Below are positions 1-8,800 of a stretch of DNA of 64,000 nucleotides, piece after piece. Numbering within the stretch: position 1 is the first letter of the stretch; every line of letters starts with the position of its first letter. Below the pieces are notes generated by a model, which saw only the letters and a list, made by a program, of their open reading frames with translations, ran no database searches and had not been told where the DNA came from. A program made the position numbers and the translations under genes. This DNA comes from Hymenobacter polaris (GTDB lineage Bacteria; Bacteroidota; Bacteroidia; Cytophagales; Hymenobacteraceae): NCBI RefSeq assembly GCF_012927305.1, contig NZ_JABBGH010000001.1, positions 1,302,001-1,366,000 of the forward strand, in the 5' to 3' direction.

Positions 1-543
1 GGCCAGCAGCACCTGCCCTAGGGGCCAGCCTAAAGCAAGGGCCCCGGCCGCCGCCCCAGTGCCCAGTAAGCTCAGGGCGGCCGACTGCCGCACGTAGGCC
101 GCGCGGTGGCCGGCCGCCAGCAAGGCCGCCAGTAGCAGGCCCTGCCAGCTCAGCAGCAGCATGCCCAGCGTAAACAGCAGTACGCGGCCTAGGGGCCACT
201 CGGCGCCGCCCACTGCCAGCAGCACCAGGCCAGCCGCCCCTACCAGGCCAGCCGTGAGCAGCAACCCGGCCCCCAGCCACGCCCGGTAGCGCCCCGAGCC
301 GGGTCGCAGCGGTGCCAGCCGGGCCGTGGCCCCCGCCTGAATGCCATCAACCGGCAAGGAGGCAAATAAGCTCATCAGGCTCTGGAACTGCGCCAGGGCC
401 GTAAGGCCACCCGGCCCGCCCAGCACGGCCATCAGCTTATTGAGCATCAGTACCCCCGCCGCCCGCGCGCCCACCGCCAAGCCCGTACCTAAAGAACCGC
501 GCACAAAGCCCTGCCAGATAGAACGCACAGACGAATCGGCCAT
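1..543 (-). CDS. Wzx-like polysaccharide flippase (partial, C-terminus outside window)
   Basis: Reading the minus strand from an ATG at 543 gives 181 codons open to the window edge. The product begins MADSSVRSIWQGFVRG and continues with alternating hydrophobic helices and short basic loops, ending in this window at a Leu/Ala-rich segment. The N-terminal pattern (a short amphipathic stretch, GTGLAVGARAAGVLMLNKLM, then a helix ending near LFASLPVDGIQAG) matches O-antigen translocases of the Wzx/WzxE type, which flip undecaprenyl-linked glycan units across the inner membrane. It leads into a minus-strand glycan gene set, which supports this role. The identification rests on the N-terminal third only, so another polytopic transporter remains possible. 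Confidence 0.7.
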   Translation of the reverse strand, partial: MADSSVRSIWQGFVRGSLGTGLAVGARAAGVLMLNKLMAVLGGPGGLTALAQFQSLMSLFASLPVDGIQAGATARLAPLRPGSGRYRAWLGAGLLLTAGLVGAAGLVLLAVGGAEWPLGRVLLFTLGMLLLSWQGLLLAALLAAGHRAAYVRQSAALSLLGTGAAAGALALGWPLGQVLLA

Positions 544-589
544 GTAGCAAAGGTCAGCAGTACGACCGCTTTTTAGTGCCGAGCTACCC

Positions 590-1615
590 TCACCCGAGCG
601 CCAGCTCCCAGCTTAGCTTGGTGCCCACCACCCCCCCTAGGTGGCGCTTGAAACGCAGCAGCGGCTCGTTGGGCAAGCCAGCGCCCGGCCCAGCAGGCAG
701 CGTGGAAGTGCCTAGGTCAACGGCCGCCAGGCCGGAGGCGCGGGCATATGCGTGCAGGCTTTCGTTAAGCAACACCGTGGGGCTTAGCTGGTTGTCGGCT
801 AGCGGGCTGGCTGGGTAAAAATTATAGAGCACGCCCGCGCTGGCCTGAATAGCGATGGTCAGCGCCACCCACTCGCCGCCGGGCTTGCGCACCGAAAACA
901 GCAGATGCTGCGCCGGAAACGCCCGAAATAATTCCTGTAACCGCACGAGCGGCAGCGAGAGCTGCTGGCCCCGCTCGTGGCGGCAATGGGCAATAAAGTC
1001 GTAGGCCCAGGGTAAAATTAGGGGTGGTTCTTGCTCGGGCACCAGGCCCAGGCGGTGGCAGCGGCGCAAGCGGCGGCGCTCGCTGGGGTGCAGATGGGCC
1101 TCGTAGTCGCGGGCGGGGTCGAGGTGGTAGTTTTCCTCGGCCAGCGCCACGCGGTAGCCGCGCTCAGTCAGCACCTCGGCTAGCTGGAGCAGCCCTAGGG
1201 GGTCGTAGCAGGGGGCGGGGCTGCGCAGGTGGAGGCGCTGTTGGCCTTGCTGGCGCAGGGCGGCCTCGGCGGCGGCTAGCAGGGCATGCAAGGCCGCCGC
1301 GGGCACGCCGGGCGCCAGCTGCACGGCGCCAAACGGGGCCTGAGCCGGCGAGCTGGCCTGGCCGGGCGCAGGGTAACCTAGGGCTACAAAGAGCTGCGCT
1401 ACGGTGCGGCCGGCCGCTTCTTCTTCTAAAAAAAAGCTGAGCACCGGGCCCGCTACCGGCTGCAGGGCTTGGTGGGTGGGCTCCAGAAACAGCCAACTCG
1501 CAAAAGCCAGCGGGCGGCGCGGGCCGGCGGGCACCTGGCCGGGCCCGGCCGCGGCGGCATACACCACCCAGCCGGGCGGCGCGGCGTCCAGTAATGAGGA
1601 GCTAAAGAGCTTCAT
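590..1615 (-). CDS. GNAT/FemAB-like acyltransferase-type protein
   Basis: Encodes about 341 residues beginning MKLFSSSLLD. I chose the ATG at 1615 over an upstream in-frame ATG at 1681 because the upstream leader is not protein-like. The C-terminal half has the pattern of FemAB/GNAT-fold proteins: a basic LHPSERRRLRRC segment followed by a beta-rich region (LLFSVRKPGGEWVALTIAI), then LYNFYPASP and a final domain with LLNESLHAYARASG and VDLGTS, as in the acetyl-CoA N-acyltransferase superfamily fold. No experimentally defined substrate can be read from it. It sits 46 bp upstream (in transcription order) of the flippase gene, so it may modify the glycan or its carrier. G+C and the presence of CCTAGG words are those of the native genome, unlike the neighbouring glycosyltransferases. 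Confidence 0.55.
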   Translation of the reverse strand: MKLFSSSLLDAAPPGWVVYAAAAGPGQVPAGPRRPLAFASWLFLEPTHQALQPVAGPVLSFFLEEEAAGRTVAQLFVALGYPAPGQASSPAQAPFGAVQLAPGVPAAALHALLAAAEAALRQQGQQRLHLRSPAPCYDPLGLLQLAEVLTERGYRVALAEENYHLDPARDYEAHLHPSERRRLRRCHRLGLVPEQEPPLILPWAYDFIAHCRHERGQQLSLPLVRLQELFRAFPAQHLLFSVRKPGGEWVALTIAIQASAGVLYNFYPASPLADNQLSPTVLLNESLHAYARASGLAAVDLGTSTLPAGPGAGLPNEPLLRFKRHLGGVVGTKLSWELALG

Positions 1616-2865
1616 TTTGTTTGGACAGAGCGGAGCAAAAGCTGGGTGGCATCTTAATATTAAGTTACTCCTTAAGTGCAAAATCCAAGATAACTGAGGA
1701 TTGAAAATAATTCTTTCAATAATCCCGGTTGTCTTTAGCTATTCTTTCTTTCTACTCTTACCCTACTCCTTTGAAGCCTTCTACAAGCTTAACTGCACCA
1801 GCAAAAGGATTGGTAAAACTACAGTCCCTAAGGGCTATATGGTTAACGGAAATGGCATTAAAATGCTCTGGCCTAAGTGCATTACCCATCAGCGCGCTTT
1901 TACACCAAGAATGACAGATTAGTAATAAAGATGACTCCGAACCGGCCGATAAACAGTCCTATAGCATGCACGTTAAGCAACTGTTAAATAATTACCTGGC
2001 TATGGCAATGCGGCAAGTACAAATCTGCGGCAAAGAGCTTATGTGAATAATACGCTTGGATTAGTGGTAATACCAAGAATAAGGCAGCCGTGCTTAATAA
2101 ACTAACTGACTTGGTGCTAACCGAAACCGGACGCCCATACAAGAAAACGGCAGAGTTGAAAACCAAGTTAGCCCCTAGGAAAGAACCGTAGGTGTACTAA
2201 CTAAGACGACCAGTGAGAGGTTTTACCTATCTATAATCAAAAAGAACTGAACTACTGGCTAGCCTACCACCAGCCAAACTATACGCCCGCTTTCATGAGC
2301 CGAGCGCTCGCACCAAGTGGCAACCGGCGCACGGCAATCACGGCATAGCCCGTACTCCGGGAATCTCGTTCACCCTCTTGGATTACCACCTTGAAGCAGG
2401 CGTGCCTAGCAGTATACCTTCTTGAAGCCCGTTGACATGGCACGCGAAATCATTAAATGATAACAACCTTTTTACTTTCTACAGTATTAGTCAAGAGTTA
2501 TAGAGTAATCTAGTATATCAGTCTATTTTTCAGCCTCGACCGTCGCTGCATACCCCTAGGCTACTGTTCCTACACCAAACTGAAAATGAATAACTTAACT
2601 ACTTTAATTCATTGCCTATTGCCAGTTAAATCAATTTAACGGCATAAACATAAATTTATAATTTAAAATTAGGCCTTTAATAACTGTAAACATAAAAGTT
2701 AATTATTGGTAAAATAAATATAATTTACTGCACAAGTCCTAATTTAAAATAATACTGTTAGCAAAATTATTCAGCGACAATTATCAATTACTAATTTTTA
2801 TTTACAAGATTATTTAAATACAACTATTAGCAAGATTTAGGTAATAATAATATACATGTAATCAA
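1616..2865. other. 1.25-kb noncoding or decayed region
   Basis: No convincing gene. Short open frames exist (for example about 70 codons at 1701-1922 and 60 codons on the minus strand at 1984-2166), but none has family-like composition and stops interrupt all frames. The first 800 bases have intermediate G+C and look like eroded coding sequence; one interrupted plus-strand frame near 1915-2046 reads like protein. From about 2460 to 2865 the sequence becomes low-complexity AT-rich DNA. Two CCTAGG words occur (near 2173 and 2555). The tract marks the border between native DNA and the AT-rich glycan island. Confidence 0.5.
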
Positions 2866-3891
2866 TCATACAGCCTGGGGCTTTCTATGGTTAATTATAT
2901 TATAAATAACTGGTATATTATAAATCTTTTTAAATATTGATTTTCCCACCTTAGGAATACCAAAGCAAATGTTCATCAAAGAACCAAAGCCTTTTAAATA
3001 AAAATATGCGATTAATTTTGATTTTTTGGAGGAAGACAACTTACTTAATTCTCTTACTATTTCCTTTTTTTCATCTATTGTATAAACACTCCACCCTAAA
3101 CAATCCGCCAATTCTTTCGCAAAAGCTGCCCGTTGTTTATATAATTGAACCAAGTCCCAACCACGAGCTTTATAAGCTGGCTCTAATACTTCTTCAAATA
3201 CCCTATAAACACCTACTATTTCGAGTAATTTACGCCGTTGACGAACCTTATTATCATCAACCCACACTCGGTAGAAAGAAAGAATACCATTATGATACAC
3301 ATTACCAAAACCTGCGGCAGCTAAGGCAGCTGATAAATGAAAATCTTCTACATAACTTGGTCTTTTCGTACTAAAATCAACTTTCTCCAATGCATTTTTT
3401 CTAAACATAATAATGTTAGCAGCAACCCTAAAGCCTTTTTTAGCTGCTAGCAAAGCTTCATTACTAGATTGAAAACCTGGTTTTCTTGCCAACAATCTTT
3501 GTTGAAGAAATTTGCCGTTATTGTCAATTTCCTGTACCGCTGCATGCGCATACGCTGCATTTGGATTAGATAACAGCAAAGCACCAAGTTGCTCGATATA
3601 GCCAGGTGAAAGCATATCATCAGAATCTAATCTAACAATAAATTCTCCACTAGCTGCTCGCAAGCATGCATCTGTATTTTGAGAAATACCTAAATTTTTT
3701 GTTTGGTTAATGACTTTTAATAAAGATATTTCACTTATGAGCTTTTGCAATACCTCTACAGTATTATCAGTACTGCAATCATTTGATACTATAATCTCAC
3801 AAGGAGGTATTGTTTGATTAAACGCACTAATAATAGCTTCACTCAGATATTCAGCTTGGTTATAAGTTGGAATACAAACTGAAATCTTCAT
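2866..3891 (-). CDS. family 2 glycosyltransferase
   Basis: About 341 residues. The protein opens MKISVCIPTYNQAEYL, the classical start of GT-A fold family 2 enzymes; an alternative ATG two codons upstream (3897) is possible. The nucleotide-binding region continues with EIIVSNDCSTDNT, and RLDSDD near residue 90 is the metal-binding DXD-type motif. It would transfer a sugar from a nucleotide-activated donor to a growing glycan on the cytoplasmic side of the inner membrane. The C-terminal third is basic and partly hydrophobic. The gene is AT-rich and uses A/T-ending codons, unlike most of the window, which suggests recent acquisition as part of a variable surface-polysaccharide cassette. It lies 41 bp downstream of the next glycosyltransferase gene on the same strand, so the two are probably co-transcribed. 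Confidence 0.88.
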   Translation of the reverse strand: MKISVCIPTYNQAEYLSEAIISAFNQTIPPCEIIVSNDCSTDNTVEVLQKLISEISLLKVINQTKNLGISQNTDACLRAASGEFIVRLDSDDMLSPGYIEQLGALLLSNPNAAYAHAAVQEIDNNGKFLQQRLLARKPGFQSSNEALLAAKKGFRVAANIIMFRKNALEKVDFSTKRPSYVEDFHLSAALAAAGFGNVYHNGILSFYRVWVDDNKVRQRRKLLEIVGVYRVFEEVLEPAYKARGWDLVQLYKQRAAFAKELADCLGWSVYTIDEKKEIVRELSKLSSSKKSKLIAYFYLKGFGSLMNICFGIPKVGKSIFKKIYNIPVIYNIINHRKPQAV

Positions 3892-3932
3892 CTGCATTTA
3901 ATTTTAAATTAAGATTAATACTAAAAGGCTAA

Positions 3933-5069
3933 CTAGTTCGCGTTTAACAAATCATGTAACAATTGCTGAGAAACAGCAGATATATCACTCGGAGCAGATA
4001 TGTACAAATAATTATCTATATACTTATCAAATTCGCCTTCCGAATAAGCATATATATTGGCTGGCAATTCTAATTCTTTTGTATCCCTAGGGTTCCACGG
4101 TCTGGACACGCAAATAATGGGAAGTCCATGTTCTTTCATCGCGGCTGCCGTGCCGCTTTTGCCAACAAGATGAATAGGATTTGTTGCTATACCAAGAGAA
4201 GAATTTTGAAGAGTTAACGATATGCATTCCGCATTCTGTTCACCTAATATTCTCACAGGTAGATTAAATGATTTCCACTGAGCAGCCCAATGCTCTTGCT
4301 CACTGCCACATCTCCCAATCATAGTTAGCGATATTACTATATTATTCCGCTTAGCATATTGTGAAGCGTCATATGCAAATTGATTTATTGGGGCGTCTGG
4401 ATGAATATGCCCAAATACAATTAAAGATATTTCATTTTTATAGGCACTAGTATTCTTTACTAATACAGAGTTTTTATTTAAAACTTTATTAGCAGCAGGA
4501 ATATTAGAAAACAATAACAAAAGATTGCTAACAAAACCCATCTTAGCAAGTTCAATTTTATAAAGCAACAATTGAGTATGAATAACTTTAGGATTAATTT
4601 TAGCGATAAGATTTTTTATTAAATATTTTTGAACTTCACCCCAATATCTATATTTTATCGAAGTTTCCTTTTCCATTCCTACCCATAGCTCATGAACCAT
4701 TATATGCCATAATCTATTCTTGCCAACTTTAATTAACTGTTCGGTTAATCCAAAATGCAAACCCTTGTGATGAAAAGAAAACGGCACAAATTGTAAACTT
4801 ATCCATTCAGGATTTGACATATCTATCCAATATTGCACTCGGTTAAAACGTTGCTTAGATGACCATATAGATGGCAAACGAATTATAGAAATATTATTAT
4901 CTTCTATCTGCGATAAGCTTGATGTTTCTTCCGTAACATAGTGGTCATTTAAAGCAATTCCTGTCACTTGGTGTTCGTACTGCGATAACTCGATAGCCAA
5001 ACGTCGAACATAATCTCCAACGCCATCACGGCCGATTTCTAGAGAACCACATAGAAAGACAATTTTCAT
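3933..5069 (-). CDS. GT-B type glycosyltransferase
   Basis: 378 residues starting MKIVFLCGSLEIGRDGVGDYV, a typical beta-strand plus glycine-rich loop of GT4-like GT-B enzymes that act on nucleotide-sugar donors. A second Rossmann-like half begins near residue 215 (ISLIVFGHIHPDAPINQF), and a later segment (LVGKSGTAAAMKEHGLPII, near residue 320) resembles the donor-binding loop in which a conserved Glu or Ser contacts the sugar. The exact GT family cannot be fixed by eye. The gene is AT-rich like its neighbour and belongs to the same minus-strand polysaccharide set. Confidence 0.75.
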   Translation of the reverse strand: MKIVFLCGSLEIGRDGVGDYVRRLAIELSQYEHQVTGIALNDHYVTEETSSLSQIEDNNISIIRLPSIWSSKQRFNRVQYWIDMSNPEWISLQFVPFSFHHKGLHFGLTEQLIKVGKNRLWHIMVHELWVGMEKETSIKYRYWGEVQKYLIKNLIAKINPKVIHTQLLLYKIELAKMGFVSNLLLLFSNIPAANKVLNKNSVLVKNTSAYKNEISLIVFGHIHPDAPINQFAYDASQYAKRNNIVISLTMIGRCGSEQEHWAAQWKSFNLPVRILGEQNAECISLTLQNSSLGIATNPIHLVGKSGTAAAMKEHGLPIICVSRPWNPRDTKELELPANIYAYSEGEFDKYIDNYLYISAPSDISAVSQQLLHDLLNAN

Positions 5070-5430
5070 AATTTACTTTAATACGCTAATAGCAAATACA
5101 AATATCTATTGCACTTATTAATTATGGCACATCAAATAAAAAATTTGATACTCATTAACTATTGAAAGAAAATTAGCAATCATTATTACATTTATTGCAT
5201 TCTTATGTATTTGTCTTAACTTTTTTCAAAAAACAACAAAATATTGTATTTTTTATAAGTTTATTTAATAAACTAAATTTTTTAATCCTTATATTAGTTT
5301 TAACTATTTACTGAGTACAAACTATTTTTAAATCAACTTAAATAAATACTTTTACGGCTAAATTATTTGATACATACATTTTATTTTCAATATATTCAGT
5401 ATCTAATAATACAACTTATTATGAAAATAG
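5070..5430. other. AT-rich intergenic tract
   Basis: About 360 bases of very AT-rich sequence with poly-A and poly-T runs between the acyltransferase and the GT-B glycosyltransferase gene. No open frame or clear hairpin is visible. It probably contains the promoter of the downstream glycosyltransferase pair, but in such AT-rich DNA I cannot single out a -7 box with confidence. Confidence 0.4.
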
Positions 5431-6585
5431 CTACACCTGTGCTAGACTACTCCGATTAGAATTTGAATATAATTTTCTTTTGGATGCGACGCGTCCTAAA
5501 CGACTACTTGGCAATTCGATTAGGTAATGAGATAAGGCGGCACAGCCTATAATTGCTAAAATTGCGTAGGGAGATTGTGCAATTGTCCAGCCATTATAAA
5601 AGAAGGGTTTTCCGGTGAATAATTGTTGCCACAGATAGATACTGTAAGAGCAAGCACCGAGCCACTGAATCCATCCCCACCGCAGGGCAGCACATTTTTC
5701 AGGATTTTCTACAAACCATAATACTAAAAACCCGTAGCAGATAGCTTCTAAACCACTTAAGCACACCGCAACAAATCCTGGCATATGATTCAAAAAATTA
5801 CTTACCAAAATAAAAAGTATAAGGCATACCGGCAATAATACTATTCTTTCTTTAATAATTTTTTGTACTTCATTCCTATTCAAAGCAAATAAAACACCTA
5901 TAATAATATAGCGAAATGCATAGAATATAGTTAATCCCATTAAATTAGAGTTGAGCGTTGAGGCTTCTTTTGCTACTTTAAGCGATAACAGACAAAATAC
6001 AAAGCATATAATAAGTAAAAACGTAGCTAACCAAGTATTGAATTTCAATATTCTAACCATCACAAACGGTATGATTAAATAAAATTGCTCTTCAACTGAT
6101 AGCGACCAAGTATGACCAAAAAACCAACCATTTGCACTATCTGAACTACCGAATGGCTCGAAGTTTCCTATAAATAGAAAACTCAACAAAAAATTAATCG
6201 GCTTAATAGTTATATAACCAATCTTAAAAAGTAAAAGCAAAATTAATAAATAAGCTGCAAGTGGAGGTATGATACGAAAAAAACGCCTTCGATAAAATGC
6301 TATTAGTGAAACTGTTCCCGAATCTACCACTTCTTTCAACAAGAGAGACGTGATAATGAAACCGCTTATTACAAAAAAAATGTGAACTCCTGCTTGTCCT
6401 AAAATAGCAATTAATGAAATTAAAAAGGGATTTATATTGGTAGTAATACCTGCTATATCTATCATGTGATACAAAACAACAAGAGCAACAGCAAAAGCAC
6501 GTAACCCATCTAATTCTAGAATTCGCTTTGTCTGATTATTATCAACCAATACTAGCTTATAGTCAAGCCCATCAGACTTATACAT
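5431..6585 (-). CDS. OafA/YrhL-type acyltransferase 3 membrane protein
   Basis: 384 residues with about ten hydrophobic segments. After a short cytosolic leader it has RILELDGLRAFAVALVVLYH, the signature of acyltransferase family 3, where the conserved His and the R/D residues of helix 1 are needed for acyl transfer. FFVISGFIITSLLLKE and FYRRRFFRIIPPL follow, and GHTWSLSVEEQFYLIIP is the second family hallmark. Enzymes of this family O-acetylate or otherwise acylate surface polysaccharides from a cytoplasmic acyl donor. The SGNH domain found in long members is absent. It is the first gene of the AT-rich glycan cassette in the direction of transcription. Confidence 0.9.
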   Translation of the reverse strand: MYKSDGLDYKLVLVDNNQTKRILELDGLRAFAVALVVLYHMIDIAGITTNINPFLISLIAILGQAGVHIFFVISGFIITSLLLKEVVDSGTVSLIAFYRRRFFRIIPPLAAYLLILLLLFKIGYITIKPINFLLSFLFIGNFEPFGSSDSANGWFFGHTWSLSVEEQFYLIIPFVMVRILKFNTWLATFLLIICFVFCLLSLKVAKEASTLNSNLMGLTIFYAFRYIIIGVLFALNRNEVQKIIKERIVLLPVCLILFILVSNFLNHMPGFVAVCLSGLEAICYGFLVLWFVENPEKCAALRWGWIQWLGACSYSIYLWQQLFTGKPFFYNGWTIAQSPYAILAIIGCAALSHYLIELPSSRLGRVASKRKLYSNSNRSSLAQV

Positions 6586-7271
6586 AGCTCCAAAAAATCA
6601 ATGAAAAATAGTCAGGACTTCTTTTTTGCAAGCCTAAATAGGCAGCGCAACATGAATATTGAATGAGCAGAATTAGGTAATCTGCTGTTAACTGTACTTT
6701 TATTCTGTTGGCAGGTTAGAAGAAATACCATTATGTAGAAAGCGGTGCACTGAGTGATTGACCAAAAACTGACTCGTGCTTTTATGTATTAGATGGACGC
6801 CTCTTTTAAAAATAGGCTCGTTGAAAATAGGGCAAGATGTGACTTAACCTTATCCCCTTCGCTAGGCCACTTGCCAGTGAAACATTAGGTGTTCTGAAGC
6901 TCGACCGTAATGGCGTCCTCCCTTACCTTATCAAGTGTTAAATTCTGTAACGAATTGTGTAGCCGGAACTCATAAGTAGTGGGTTGGTGAGAGTCAAGCG
7001 GGTGAGACAGTGGCAAGCTCAGGAATGGGAGCTACAGCTTCATCTGATACGACCTTAAAAAGCCCTACTTTCGCTTAATATCCCCAACATCGAACCCAGC
7101 CCTACCAGCAATCGAATTTAGTGTTACCAAAAAGTGGAGCTAAATCAAAAAATAGCACCATTTTTATTTATAAGTAGTTGATTTCAAAGCGTCTTCATTA
7201 AAACTGGATAAGGTACGGTAGTAACTTGGACAGCGCCCGGCGCTTGCCACTACTTTACCTGCTCTGCTCGC
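6586..7271. other. noncoding region between acyltransferase and corA
   Basis: Roughly 690 bases without a supportable gene. Composition shifts from AT-rich near 6600 toward mixed composition, and the tract contains no CCTAGG word. No tRNA-like cloverleaf, transposase fragment or long inverted repeat was seen. It must hold divergent promoters for the acyltransferase (minus) and corA (plus), but no exact TAnnTTTG box is obvious. Confidence 0.4.
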
Positions 7272-8477
7272 ATGACTCCCACTGACACGCTTTCCCCTAG
7301 TTGGCTTGCTGCCAGCGCCCCAGCCGACGACGAGGTGGCCGCCCGCCAGGCCAGCCACCAAGACCGCGAGGCGCGGCGCCAGGTGCTGTACCAGGAAGTG
7401 GGCCAGCGCCCCGGCACCCTCAAGGTGCGTCCCGATGCGCAGAAGCCACGCCTGTTTTTGCTTTCTTACACCGACCATACGCACCAGGAAGCCGAGTACA
7501 CGGGCCGCTACGAGGAGCTGCTGAACTACCTGCGCCAGCATTCCGAAGAAAAACACTGGCTGGACGTGCGCGGCTACGGCGACCTGCCCCTGATGGAGCG
7601 CCTGATGCAGGATTTTGGCTTGCACCCGCTGCAAATGGAGGACGTGCTGGGCGACTACCAGCGGGCCAAGGTGGAGGTGTTCGACGATAACCGCCTGTTT
7701 CTGGTGTCGCGCATGACGGAGTTTACCGCCGGCCTGGTTATCAACGACGACCAGCTTTCCATCTTCACCGGGCCCAACTACGTGCTCACGTTTCAGGACG
7801 ACTACGACGACTGCCTGGAGGTGCTGCGCAACCGCATTCGGGCCAATTTCAGCCAGCTGCGGCATAAGCCGGTAGGCTACCTGGCCTACGCCCTCACCGA
7901 CGTCATCATCGACCACTACTACCCTACCATGGCCGCCCTGGGCGACTACATTGAGGAGCTGGAGGAGCACATTTTTGACGCCCGCCGCGAGCGCCGCCTG
8001 CTCAACCGCATCCTGGGGGTGAAGAAGGACGTGGTGCGCTTCCGGCGGCTGGTGTACCCCGAGCGCGATAAAATAGCCGAGTTGCTGCGCCTGCCCGACG
8101 AGGTGGTGGCCGAGGAGTTGAAGGTGTTTTACCGCGATGCCTACGACCACGCCATCCAGGCCCTGGACTTGGCCGAGAGCTACCGCGATAATATCTCCTC
8201 GCTGGCCGACCTGTTCCTCTCCGACCAAAGCAACCGCATGAACGAGGTGATGAAGGTACTCACCATCATCAGCTCCATCTTTATCCCGCTCAGCTTTGTG
8301 GTGGGCCTCTACGGCATGAATTTTCAGCACGAAGACCCGCAGGGCCACGTGCTGCCCCTCAATATGCCTGAGCTATACTCTTATTGGGGCTACCCAATAC
8401 TGCTGGCGGTGCTGGCGCTCATCGTGGCCGGGCAGCTCTTTTACTTCTGGCGCAAGGGCTGGCTCAGTAGCAGCTAA
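7272..8477 (+). CDS. corA: CorA-family magnesium/cobalt transporter
   Basis: 401 residues. A long acidic, helical cytoplasmic domain (about residues 1-330) ends in two C-terminal membrane segments. The first ends in the diagnostic YGMNF motif (FVVGLYGMNF, near residue 350), and the second is YPILLAVLALIVAGQLFYFW followed by a basic tail, as in CorA pentameric Mg2+ channels. The loop between them (QHEDPQGH) is acidic, as expected for the outer cation-selective ring. The length fits the upper range of the family. The cytosolic N-terminal extension before RLFLLSYTDH is somewhat long but in frame. The gene stands alone and is followed 69 bp later by a small exported-protein gene. Confidence 0.95.
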   Translation: MTPTDTLSPSWLAASAPADDEVAARQASHQDREARRQVLYQEVGQRPGTLKVRPDAQKPRLFLLSYTDHTHQEAEYTGRYEELLNYLRQHSEEKHWLDVRGYGDLPLMERLMQDFGLHPLQMEDVLGDYQRAKVEVFDDNRLFLVSRMTEFTAGLVINDDQLSIFTGPNYVLTFQDDYDDCLEVLRNRIRANFSQLRHKPVGYLAYALTDVIIDHYYPTMAALGDYIEELEEHIFDARRERRLLNRILGVKKDVVRFRRLVYPERDKIAELLRLPDEVVAEELKVFYRDAYDHAIQALDLAESYRDNISSLADLFLSDQSNRMNEVMKVLTIISSIFIPLSFVVGLYGMNFQHEDPQGHVLPLNMPELYSYWGYPILLAVLALIVAGQLFYFWRKGWLSSS

Positions 8478-8513
8478 GGCACCTGATTCATAGAGCTTTC
8501 ATACCCGAAAAAG

Positions 8514-8521
8514 TAGCTTTG
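8514..8521 (+). promoter_or_regulatory. predicted -7 promoter box for the small exported protein
   Basis: TAGCTTTG matches the Bacteroidota -7 consensus TAnnTTTG and lies 25 bases before the ATG at 8547. The -33 region has no strong TTG at the usual distance, so the call rests on the -7 match alone. Confidence 0.5.
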
Positions 8522-8546
8522 CGGCTTCCTTTTCTGCCTCTGCTCT

Positions 8547-8735
8547 ATGAAAATTTTGCTGCTCATCCTGGTGCTGCTGGCCGCTTCCCTGGCGCCGCCT
8601 ACCAGCCGCAGCGCCCACCGCCGAGCGCGGGACTTTGGCCCGCAGGTATCCCGCCACTACCTGCGCCCCATTCGGGTGCTGCGCACGCCGCAGGGCCCCA
8701 AGGTAGTGCGGCCCCTAGGGGGGGCCAGGAGTTAG
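8547..8735 (+). CDS. small exported protein of unknown function
   Basis: 62 codons. The first 16 residues (MKILLLILVLLAASLA) form a clear signal-peptide-like hydrophobic core, followed by a strongly basic remainder rich in Arg and Pro. No family recognised. It has its own candidate -7 box and a native CCTAGG word near its end. The reading frame is short enough that chance cannot be excluded, but the signal sequence right at the start and the promoter spacing argue for a real gene. It converges with surE. Confidence 0.45.
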   Translation: MKILLLILVLLAASLAPPTSRSAHRRARDFGPQVSRHYLRPIRVLRTPQGPKVVRPLGGARS

Positions 8736-8800
8736 TAAAAGAACGTTTCACGGGCGGTTGCTACCAGCGCCTTTCCCAGCTTCTAGCCCTCAGCCAGGGC

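Noticed and set aside
1701..2166. Small genes in the 1.7-2.2 kb tract
   Set aside because: Frames of 60-73 codons lack family features, promoters and consistent codon use; the tract is better described as decayed or noncoding.
7164..8348. Long minus-strand open frame opposite corA
   Set aside because: Its Val/His/Gln-rich composition is that of an antisense reading of a high-G+C gene, and corA on the plus strand has clear family motifs.
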